The notes beneath the pieces were generated by a model. The model was not told the origin of the DNA. It saw nothing but the letters and a program-made list of their open reading frames with translations, and searched no databases. A DNA stretch of 64,000 nt from positions 1-64,000 of the forward strand of contig NC_057769.1 in assembly GCF_010389155.1 (NCBI RefSeq). Reading direction: 5' to 3'. Below, one piece after another: positions 23,411 through 33,100 of the stretch. Source of the DNA: Erigeron canadensis (taxonomy: Eukaryota > Streptophyta > Magnoliopsida > Asterales > Asteraceae). A program made the position numbers and the translations under genes. Numbering within the stretch: position 1 is the first letter of the stretch; each line of letters begins with the position of its first letter.

Positions 23411-24918
23411 ACCTTTTGAGGTTTAGGTTTTCCGAATTCATTTCTAATGATTAATTCGGTCCAATATCCATCGCTCTGTAATGGAGCCTTGGAATAAGAT
23501 GGTGTCACAGACTGTTTCTTAGGTGAAGTGAAACGAGTCTTAGGAGGAGAATTCCTTGGTGAGTGAGTACCAAATCTAGGTTGACTCCCTAATCGATCAT
23601 AGAATTTAGACGAACTATTAATTCTAGAAGAAGGTGATCGATTTTGTTGAGCCATCTTCCTAGGTGAATTACTCCTTTGAGGTGTACGAGAACGACTCGG
23701 ACTTCCACTACTATAAGTAGTATTCTGTAAAGATCCTTGTTGTTTTGGTGTCTTAGATCTATTGTCATGAGCAACAATGTCTGAGTCACTAGATGCTCCA
23801 GAGGACATACCCTTTTCTGGACATCTTCTTTTCCTATTAGGATAGCAACTATAAACGTGACCTACTTCATAACAATAAAAACAGGATTTTTAGCTCTTGC
23901 TTTCTTAGCTTTAACAACAAACTCAGCTGAAGTCATGCCTAAACATTCCTTAAGTTCAATTGTGGCTGACTCTTCTTTTGATAAACTAGTTGACTCATTT
24001 TTATCGGAAAAGTGTACTTTCTTTTGAGAATTCTTATGAGTCGAGTATGGAGTTAAGGGGACTCCACTAGATGTAGATTCATCCTTATTCCATACTTTAT
24101 CAATCTTGTCATGATCTATCTTTTCAAAATCAATTTTAGTGGATGTAAAAACAGTGTCACATCCCTTCATTGTAAAACATTTAATACTCTTATCAATAGG
24201 ACAAGTTGAATTCACTTGGCTAGACCCTATAGGAGCACTAGCATCATAAACTCCATTTTTTGGATCTACTGGTCTGACAAAAGAACTTTCCAGCTTATGT
24301 TTCTTGTTAAGCTATTTTATTTTATCAATTGAGCTTTTAGAGCTTTTAGGGGGTCTTAAGATCAACATTTTGATTTTCTGAGACAATTTGAGAAATTTCA
24401 TCAATATCAACCATCTCAGAAAGTTGTGTTAGAGACTCTGTGTAATTATCATTAAATGGACCTCTAGCTTCTTTATAATTCAAACCTAAACCACTTTTAT
24501 CTTTTGAATCCCTTAGTATAGGCTTTTGCATCTGCATTGATCTTATTAATTCAGATCCCCTAATTTGGTCCAATCTTGCATTAAGCTTAACTATCTCCAG
24601 TTTTGCATCAACTAATTCTTTCTCTTTCTTAGAAAAGTCTTCAGTTAGTTGAGCATATTGTTCATTTCTTACTTTTTCCATTAAAACTGACTCTTTTAAT
24701 TTTTCTTTCAAGGCAAGAATATCCTTATCAGATGCACGAATCTTATCTTGATAAAGACTTTCTTGTTTTACCAAACCAGAATTTTTGGCAAACAAAGAGT
24801 CGTTTTCTTTCTTAAACATGGAGTTTTGACTAGTTAAGTTAATAACAGACTTATTCAGAATAAACACCTCAAGTTTTATGTTTGACACCATTTTACAAAC
24901 GTCAATAATAGAAAGCAA
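23389..24918 (-). pseudogene. Copia central gag-pol region, frameshifted
   Basis: Three minus-strand pieces: 24918-24346 (coiled-coil-like, many Lys, Glu and Leu), 24215-23862, and 23808-23389 (Ser/Pro/Arg-rich linker with SRTPQRSNSPRK). The first and third share a frame and the middle one is shifted. Long linkers with coiled coils between zinc knuckle and protease are typical of Sireviruses. The shifts and stops mean no continuous gag-pol can be made. Confidence 0.7.
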
Positions 24919-24933
24919 AGAACAAGATACCTT

Positions 24934-25503
24934 CTAATCTGCAGCCTTGCAATCTGCCATGTATGCAAAAAAGTCCTCAGTTGTCATACCTTCAGGTATC
25001 ACGAAGTTCTTCATTTGATCTTCAATGCTCTTCTTGGAAATGTCATCAACAAGTATAGATGACTCTTCCATTTCTTCAGGTGCTTTCACAACTGTCATGG
25101 GTTCACTCTCAGATCTCACAGTCTCAGCAACAGTACGTACATTCTGCTTAACTATCTCAGATGCACTTTCTTCACTTGAGTATACAACATAATCAATTGT
25201 TGCAGCTACCTCATCATTTAAATCTACCATGTAGGCATGATTCGAGGTATCATCAGATTGTGTATCCCATTGATAAGTACCATCCGGATTCTGAACAACA
25301 ACGGCCTTTGACTCTAAAAATGGTGACGAAACTGGCTGTTGTGGAGTACCAAGAAATGTAATCATTGATTGAGTTTTCTTATTACTTGGAGTAATACCGC
25401 CTTGATTGTAATTTTGACGACCGGCAACGGTATTATCAATCCTCTTAGGTCGTTGACACTCTCTTGCAAAATGACCAAATCCATCGCAATTGAAACATTT
25501 CAC
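24934..25503 (-). pseudogene. Copia gag zinc-knuckle segment
   Basis: It begins KCFNCDGFGHFAREC, a CX2CX4HX4C nucleic-acid-binding knuckle. It is in the same frame as the upstream gag segment but separated from it by two TAG codons (25555-25557 and 25504-25506), and it ends at a further TAG at 24934-24936. Confidence 0.8.
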
Positions 25504-25554
25504 CTAGGATTTGTCAAAGCCCTTAGTGCCATTTCTTATAGGTCTCCTAGTTCT

Positions 25555-26667
25555 CTAAGTGAATCTTCTAACCTTAATAGTGAGCATAGCTAACTGCCAT
25601 TGTAGATCCATTTTTTCCAAATCATCAGGATCTATCTGATTGTAATCCTCATCAATCATTGCAAGATCAGTAATCTTTCCTCCGATAAATGCTTCATGAG
25701 CATTACAAAAGGCTGAGTAAACACTCATTCTACCTTCTGCAAAACTCATACTCATTGGCATAGAGTGAAAAGATTGTACATTGCTCTTGACATTCGTATT
25801 TGCATTGTTATAAGCAACATATCCAGCAAGACCTTCAGCATCTACTATTGGTGTAGCTTCAGCACCACTTAGAAATGCATTGTTCCCCGAGCTAGAACTT
25901 GCTAAATGAACAGACTTAGCATGATACAATGATGGATTTTGAGTGAAATCTGAGTGTGTATCTTTAATTCTTCTCTTCATATCTCTGTTCTTAAGCTTGG
26001 AAACCACCTTCTCAAAGTCCCATGAACTATATTCTTGATCATCTTGAAGTTGATGAACATACTCGGTCCATGAGTTAGGTAGTGAGTCCAAAAACTTATC
26101 AACTAGCTCAGTATCAGGATAAACAACCTCAAAATACGATAACTTAGTAGTCAAATGACTGAATCGAGTGATGATCTCATCAAGAGATTCTCCTTTCAGT
26201 CCGTTGAAGGCTTCATATTGACGCTTCAGAAGCTTGATGCGGTTTTTCTTCAAAGTTGCATCACCCTCGCAATATCTTTTGAGAGCGTCCCATAAGTCCT
26301 TTGAAGTAGTATACTTTTTGAACAAATGTATACTATCTTGAGGTAAGGCCATAGTAAGAGTGGACAAGGCCTTTCCCTCAACGGCGTATCTCTTTCTTTC
26401 TTCAATCGGCATATCAGCATAAGTATACCTACTGATCATACCGTTCTTTTCATATGAAGGCCAATCAAAACCTTGAGTTATCACGAGCGACATGTCCATA
26501 TCAGTGAGACGAATGTAGTCTTCAAATCGTCTCTTCCACATCCAATAGTTTTCCATACGAAATAACTTTGGAAGTATGTTTCCACGACCAACCTCATGAT
26601 CGTGCATGATCATCTGGCTGATGAGTAGGGCATTTGGTGAATTTGCGGCAGCTGGTATGGTAGTCAT
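25555..26667 (-). CDS. Copia gag N-terminal part (UBN2-type)
   Basis: 370 residues beginning MTTIPAAANSPN, with the gag hallmarks YWMWKRRFEDYI, LWDALKRYCEGD and LKRQYEAFNGLKGESLDE, the plant Copia gag domain (UBN2). It would form the particle shell. It starts about 350 bases inside the 5' LTR and ends prematurely at a TAG 55 bases before the zinc knuckle. Confidence 0.85.
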   Translation of the reverse strand: MTTIPAAANSPNALLISQMIMHDHEVGRGNILPKLFRMENYWMWKRRFEDYIRLTDMDMSLVITQGFDWPSYEKNGMISRYTYADMPIEERKRYAVEGKALSTLTMALPQDSIHLFKKYTTSKDLWDALKRYCEGDATLKKNRIKLLKRQYEAFNGLKGESLDEIITRFSHLTTKLSYFEVVYPDTELVDKFLDSLPNSWTEYVHQLQDDQEYSSWDFEKVVSKLKNRDMKRRIKDTHSDFTQNPSLYHAKSVHLASSSSGNNAFLSGAEATPIVDAEGLAGYVAYNNANTNVKSNVQSFHSMPMSMSFAEGRMSVYSAFCNAHEAFIGGKITDLAMIDEDYNQIDPDDLEKMDLQWQLAMLTIKVRRFT

Positions 26668-27021
26668 TTCGAATCTTTTGAAATCAAATCAAACGAAATA
26701 ACACAAAAGGATGCGTGGCACGAAGTCACACGAGGATCGCACGAAGTACACATGACACGAAGTAGACACGAAGTACAATTGTCACGATATGTAGCACGAA
26801 GAGAAGTTCGTGCAGACGTGGCACGAAGTGAACATGAAGTCACTGGATGACGTAAGCACGAACACAAAGTACACCTCGTGTTGACGTAAGCACGAAGTGA
26901 CACGAAGAAGATCACGAAAATGGTAAATAACACGAATTTCAAATCGAATTTGCAATCAATAGCAAATCAAACGATCTTACACCTTCTGGTAATCAACCTT
27001 AGGGCTCTGATACCACTTGTA
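26668..27021 (-). promoter_or_regulatory. Copia leader with primer-binding site and CACGAA cluster
   Basis: Next to the 5' LTR the minus strand reads TGGTATCAGAGCC (about 27002-27014), the usual initiator tRNA-Met primer site, offset about 7 bases from the LTR. Between it and gag, about 11 copies of CACGAA, mostly CACGAAGT, are scattered over 26710-26940, with two TGACGTAAGCACGAA phrases near 26849 and 26890. Confidence 0.75.
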
Positions 27022-27691
27022 AGGTACCCTATTGTTGCTTGGATCGTAATAAGATGTGATTCGTTATGTCAAGAGTGCGGAATCCTCTTGAGATAACTAG
27101 ATTGCTATTGCCTTTTGTCAATTAACAAGTAGTTAATCAACCTAAGGAGATGCACGAAGCTTATGGTTCGTGTAGGAAGTCACACGAGCAACAAGTAGCT
27201 TTAATTCGTAAATTCGTGAACAATTCCCTCAAAAGATCTCCCTAATTTCGTAGATTAGGTTTGTATTTATACTAGAATGATATTGGTTCGTGTGGGCTTC
27301 GACCTTAATCAAGGAATTAAGCCCGATTAGCAATAAACCAACCGACCTCGTGCTGACGTCAGCACGAGGGTAATCCTATGTGCTGATGACGTTAGCACGA
27401 GGATCGTCCCTTTGGTCCTTTGCTTGACTTCGTTTGGCTCGTACACAACATCCAACCATCGTTTAAGTATTCTATGACACTTATAAGCCTTGGTTCTATG
27501 TTCTTGTACCTGCAAAACAATATATAACATACAAACACAATACAAAACATAAACAGATATAATATTGAAGTTCAAACGTAATCATTAAATATCAACACAA
27601 GTTCTTATTTCAATGATTACAATCATAGTTCCTAAAACATAAACGATAATCAAATCTATGTTGCGATTATCACAACGAATCTGCATCTACA
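27022..27691 (-). repeat. Copia 5' LTR
   Basis: 670 bases, nearly identical to 17432-18099, with the same TGACGTCA palindrome at 27346-27369. Confidence 0.92.
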
Positions 27692-28106
27692 ATTGTATAA
27701 TTAAATAACGCATAAAACATATAAATAGTTATATATAAAATTTGTTTGAAGTTTGTACAACTTACTGTTATGAAATTTGTTGTCTTTGTTGTAGTGTTAT
27801 TGTTACTAATATTGTTTTGAAAACTTGTTGAAATTAATTATGGTGTAAATATACGGTAAAAACTTATAAACTTTTCAAGTTTATTTTAACCCAAACCACA
27901 AATAGTTAAAAACCGACTAAAACTGAAAAACCGAGCCGAAATAGACCCACAATATAAAAAACTGAAACCGAAAAAACCGAAACTTAATGGCTTTAGTTTT
28001 CAAAAACCGAATTATAACGGTTCGGTTTTAGTTAAATTATGATAAAATCAATCAAATTTTAACGTGATATAGCATTTTCCAATTTCCATTATTATATTAA
28101 TTATTA
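27692..28106. other. Spacer with CCGAAA/CGGTTT low-complexity stretch
   Basis: No gene. 27900-28035 is rich in ACCGAAA and CGGTTTTAG motifs in both orientations, a style common in plant hAT-type MITEs. No termini could be fixed. Confidence 0.35.
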
Positions 28107-29050
28107 CTAGAGTGGTGCCCACGCGTTGCAGCGGCGACGGTTTATAACGTTTTAGACACCGTAACGGTTTATAGCGTTTAGTTTACCTTCATGAGATGCA
28201 TCAATGCAGGATCTAATCGTATATATCATTCTAAAAATAAGTCGCGTATTAGGTGCAAAAAATAATGAAGTGCAAAGACTAACCATGAAAAATAACCACT
28301 TACAATTGTAGGGAGTAAACCAAAGCAATTAAAAAAAAATAAATAATCAAAGATTAAAATTTAATATGAATATATAAAGGATATAATTGGTTCGTAATTT
28401 CGTGAGTTATAGAAAGGTAATTATTGTTTAAACATTTTGTAATATAATTTATGACAACTAAGATATTTTTTTTATCCGTAACAATACTTTCAGCAATAAT
28501 TTTAGAGTTAATGGGATTTTATAACAATAGGGGTTTTAGGTAATTGTGGGGTTTTTTATTAAGGGTAATTTTGGAATTTCAAGGATAAGGTGTGTAGAAG
28601 TAATTTAAATGTAGAGGGTATATTAGGTAATTCAAAGATATAAAGTTAAATGGGGAAGGGGGTAGTACTTTCAGCAATAATTTTATAGTTAATGAGGATT
28701 TTATAACAATAGGAGTTTTAGGTAATTGTGGGATTTTTATTATATGTAATTTTGGAATTTCAGGGATAAGGTGTGTGGAAGTAGTTTAAATGTAGAGGGT
28801 ATATTAGGTAATTCAAAGGTAGAAAGTTAAATGGGGAAGGGGGTAGTACTTTCAATAATAATTTTAGAGTTAATGAGGATTTTATAACAACAGAGGTTTT
28901 AGGTAATTGTGGGATTTTTATTATATGTAATTTTGGAATTTCAGGGATAAGGTGTGTGGAAGTAGTTTAAATGTAGAGGGTATATTAGGTAATTCAAAGG
29001 TAGAAAGTTAAATTGGGAAGAAGGTAGTTTGTTTATATAGGTAGTATAGA
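28107..29050 (-). mobile_element. Non-autonomous Helitron with internal triplication
   Basis: On the minus strand it starts TCTATACTACC (29050) after an A and ends CTAG (28110-28107) before a T. A GC-rich sequence with hairpin potential (CGCCGCTGCAACGCGTGGG) lies just inside the 3' end. These are Helitron ends. More than half the element is a 3 x 181 bp tandem repeat. No coding capacity. Confidence 0.7.
28486..29028. repeat. Tandem repeat, 3 x 181 bp
   Basis: Copies begin at 28486, 28667 and 28848, each with ACTTTCA(G/A)(C/T)AATAATTTTA, and each ends in a GGGGAAGGGGGTAGT-type tract. Copies 2 and 3 are more alike than either is to copy 1, which suggests stepwise duplication. Confidence 0.9.
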
Positions 29051-29060
29051 TTATTATTAA

Positions 29061-29632
29061 CTAGAAATTTAAACGCATGCTATGCGGGCTGCAATAATCA
29101 TGGATACGTGATGCCGCAAGTAAATAAAAATATATTGATTTAAAGGCAATGTTACGACAACCTTAAAAAATGTTACTCCATTCAAGCCTGAAAAACATAT
29201 ATATGAAAAACCAAAAAGTAACTCGTGTTTGGAAACCCGAAAAAATGTGTCGTGGACGAATAGTAACGCGCCACATAGGCGGAAACTGTTCACGGTGGTG
29301 GATAAGTAGGCCTTTCTTGCAGACCGATCCCATTAAATACATAAATTTACTTTTTAAAAGAATCTAAAAAACAAAGCAAATAAAACTATTAAAAAAAATA
29401 TAGATGAGCAAAATCCAAAATAAGATAGCTGAAATCTAAAAAAACCTTAAACAATATGATAAACTCACTGAAACGTCTGACATATAAGTTTAAAAAAAAT
29501 AAAAATAAGCAAGCTAGTAGGCAGCTGCACAGCTATCTGGGAGCCTGCTTCACTATTCATCATTGTATTCGACGAATAGTAACACGTCACGTGGCGGCTA
29601 CTGTTCATTACTCCATCTCCATTAATATAGGA
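29061..29632 (-). mobile_element. Second short Helitron (probable)
   Basis: The minus strand ends with a hairpin (arms CGCAT and ATGCG, loop AGC) then AAATTTCTAG, followed by T, as expected of a Helitron 3' end. A candidate 5' end TCCTATATTAATGG lies at 29632, but the preceding base is G and not A, so that boundary is weak. It lies 10 bases from the previous Helitron. Confidence 0.45.
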
Positions 29633-30145
29633 CACGTGAAAATCAGTGACTAAAAATAATAATAACCTAGGAAACCAATTACGATTAAAAAATAAACTCT
29701 TGCAATTACCTTAATCGGTTGGAATCGCAGCATTCCCTTCACCAATGGAAACGAAAGCGAAGACAGTATATAACATACAACAGATATATATGAAATAAAG
29801 ATAAAGATTTTCCAATTATATTCCCCACTGTAAAAATCGTACACGTAGCAACACACCACTAATTCATCCCATATATTTGCCACCTAAACTTAGACTTTTA
29901 AGACAAGCAAATAATAAAAATGAGAGGCAAAGGACTTGATCCTGGGTCAATGCAAACCGGAACAAACCCCAAACCAACTAATCTAAAAACAGTTTTATTA
30001 AATTTTTTGTGTATTAAATACATACGCAAACTTTGTTTGACCACTGTTAATTTGATAATTAATTAATTAAGTCGGAAGGAAATAAAAGGAAAAAGGGTTG
30101 AATACAATACCATTCGGCGATCGAGATCGAGATCGAGATCAAGAG
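29633..30145. promoter_or_regulatory. Upstream region of the SELT-like gene
   Basis: A GATCGA repeat (about 30117-30141) sits just before the start codon, probably in the 5' UTR. No other gene is seen. An unambiguous TATA box was not found. Confidence 0.4.
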
Positions 30146-33100
30146 ATGGCAATGGATAAAGGTGCGGTGTTTCTGGTGGCGTTGCCAATATTTTTGTTCT
30201 GTTCGGATGTTTTCAATCTTTTTGCTCCTTCTTCTTCATCTGCTCCGGCCAAGTATCATCATCCTCCGCCATCAGCCTCCTTCCAACAACCGCCTCTTCA
30301 ATTCCCCACCCACCAGGTTCTCCTTCTCTTTCTCTCTATCTCTCTTTAGTTCAATGGATGGATTTAGGGTTTTATTATATTATTTTATAACTTTGACATT
30401 TTCAACAGAAGAAAGGCGGAATAGGGTTAGGAAACAGTGTGAATATCGATTTCTGCGCTTCTTGTTCTTACAGGTACACACTATCTTTCCCGTTACCGTT
30501 CATTCCTATTTCTGCTGCTGCTGCTATGGGCATTGCGTAGTGCTTTTTCTAGTATTTGTTACATAATTTATAATCTTTATTCTCAATTTTTAGTATTTGT
30601 TATCATAATCTATAATCTTTATTCTCAATATGTTGCTTCTTTTATTTTCAAGGCAACCAGACTACTATTCCTACTTTTACCTATTTCTAAACTGTAAAAT
30701 GTAAATTTTGATAGAGGGAATGCAGAGACAATGAAGAACATGTTGGAATCCGCTTTTCCGGGACTCAATGTTGTTTTAGCCAATTATCCACCCCCACTTC
30801 CAAAACGCTTGTTAGCCAAACTGGTACCAGTAGTCCAGTTTGGAGTCATAGGGGTTGTAATGGCTGGTGAGCATATTTTCCCAAGGTTGGGTTTTGCAGC
30901 ACCACCTCCTTGGTATTACTCAATGCGTGCCAATAGGTTTGGGACCATTTCTTCTACTTGGCTTCTTGGAAATTTCCTTCAAGGTTTTCTGCAGAGTTCT
31001 GGTGCTTTTGAAGTTTCATGTAACGGTGAACCGGTAAACTCACTTTTCTTATAACATATATTCAGGTTTTACCTTCGGCTACTCATTAGCTACTACTCAA
31101 GGTCTACTTGAGTGAAGCCTAAGCAAGCTTCAGCTGAGTTTGAGTTTAATTTATACTTCATAGCTCAAGCCCCAACTTTCTTAATACATACAAGCTTATG
31201 TAGTATGGTAGATTATAGCGGCATACTAGACAGAGCTGATTCTCGCTATGTTTTATTTTTTAATAGGTCAAATGAGTAAAAGATTTATAAATTGAAATAG
31301 GAAATGTGGTAAATGGTTTATAAATAGGCTGAGTCTTCCAAAGGATTATCATTTAAAATGAGCTTTTGCAATCGTAATTTTTGTTTTCTTTTTAAGGACA
31401 AATGTTACGCACATATCTACATACTTGTTCATGATAGGACTTTGAGCCCTAGACCCTTTTTATCTTAGGTAGGGCTGAGCTCGGGTCAAAATCCGGCCCG
31501 TTGAAGCCTGAAGACCGATTTTACAGAAAACTGAGAGTGAGGTCCGGAGCTGAAGTAGTATGTTCGTGCTCGGGTTTGGGCTAGTCGATTTGGCCCAAAT
31601 TGTAATATTCTTGTTTAGTTGGGTCTGGGCTCAATTGATGACAACATTATTAGACGTGCCAGGTTTGATATCCTTGACGTTATTAACCTGTTCGGATCAA
31701 AAGATCAAATGGGTATAAATGAATTCCAACATTCAAATAATAACAAACAAGTCATAACAAAAATCATATTAATTTATGCACAAATAGAGTTGCTGCCAAT
31801 GGCTATTGACCCCTTCGGTTAAAAGTCATATAACTTTGAAAATTAAAATTCCAAAAGACAATGGTAGTTTTCAACCAAAAGCTAACCAAAATACATGAAA
31901 GAACGAAACATGATATAAGTTCACAAGATACTATAATTAACATGAAAATAATTAAAATAATTCAAACATCTTCAATCAACTTGAAATCCTTTGCCTTTTA
32001 TACTCATATATCCAGGTTCTTCTTTCATTTCTACAAAAAAATTTATAAAACACACATAAATGATAATTATAAATCCAAAATTGATAGTGAGTAAAATTAA
32101 CTCTGGCAAAAACTTCATCTGTACTACTATATAATGATTACAACCCCTTGTTTAATATCACAATTTTGGGATATGAAAATTTACAAAACTACCACCCTCA
32201 ATGATTAAACTACACCATCGGTCCCTTATCTTCTAAAATATTTCCATTAACCTCTTTCATCGTTTATTTTAACATCAATTACCTACACCACTAGACGTCA
32301 CCGCCACCACTAACGGTCGCACCAACGCATTGTTGGGGTCGCATTCCGCGATTATCCCTTTAGTTTTTTTCTAAATTCATGTATTTTTATGTTAATCACT
32401 TTTCTAGACTTTCTTATATAATCTTGGGTGCATATCAACACCTTCATTATAGATTGGGATAACCTGAATCTTTAAGTCGGGAGGGGGATAGGAGAGAGAA
32501 ACACGAGGATTGGCTGGAGCGTTCAAAGAAGACGAAGTTGTAGAGGGCTGTTGGAATAAAGAAAAAAAAGTTGAAGATGGAGGTTCAAAGAAGAAGAAGG
32601 AAGAAAAGCAAAACAAATTCTATCTACAACTTAAAATTTTCATTTCAACCCCTGGAGTTTTAATTTATATAAAATTTAGATAAAAAAAATATCAAACTAT
32701 CTATATTAGTTAAGTTTTTTTTTTTAAAATGTCATGTTTTAATAATTTTAATGTTTTAGTTTATATAGTTTTTGAAATTATATAGTATTAAAAATAAATG
32801 AAAAAGAAATTATATAGTATTAAAATGAGATATGTCACCCGGGCGTTGTCCCGGGAGACATTACATTTGTTAATCGTAATAGAAAAGAATTATTCAAAAG
32901 ATAATGCGTTACAAATAGGTATGCGTTCATGGACCGAGGTTAAAAAACCACAAACTTTTTGAAGAAAACATGTATTATTCAAATAATCAAAAATAAAAAA
33001 AATGGACATTTGTCAGTTAGAAAATGATCAGTAAAAGTTTTGTGCGAGTAAAAGTAGTTCGCATAAAAGTTTAGTCTAAAAGTGTAAGAGGCTTCAATGT

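Larger units (their letters stand above)
17432..27691 (-). mobile_element. Ty1/Copia retrotransposon, Sirevirus-like
   Basis: A 10.3 kb element on the minus strand with LTRs at 27022-27691 (5') and 17432-18099 (3'), a tRNA-Met-type primer site, gag with zinc knuckle, a long central region, pol in the Copia order (protease, integrase, RT, RNase H) and a purine tract before the 3' LTR. The LTRs differ by five substitutions and one 2-base indel, so the insertion is recent. Gag is interrupted by stops, and the integrase lacks its catalytic glutamate. The flanks (AAGAG left, ATTGT right) do not form a target duplication. Confidence 0.9.

Noticed and set aside
26664..26942. 92-codon minus-strand frame rich in Cys, Arg and Ser
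   Set aside because: It is a readout of the CACGAA/TTCGTG repeats in the Copia leader, not a gene.
30098..30145. N-terminal extension of the SELT frame (repeated Asp-Arg)
   Set aside because: It begins at a non-ATG codon and translates the GATCGA repeat of the presumed 5' UTR. The family starts at MDK.
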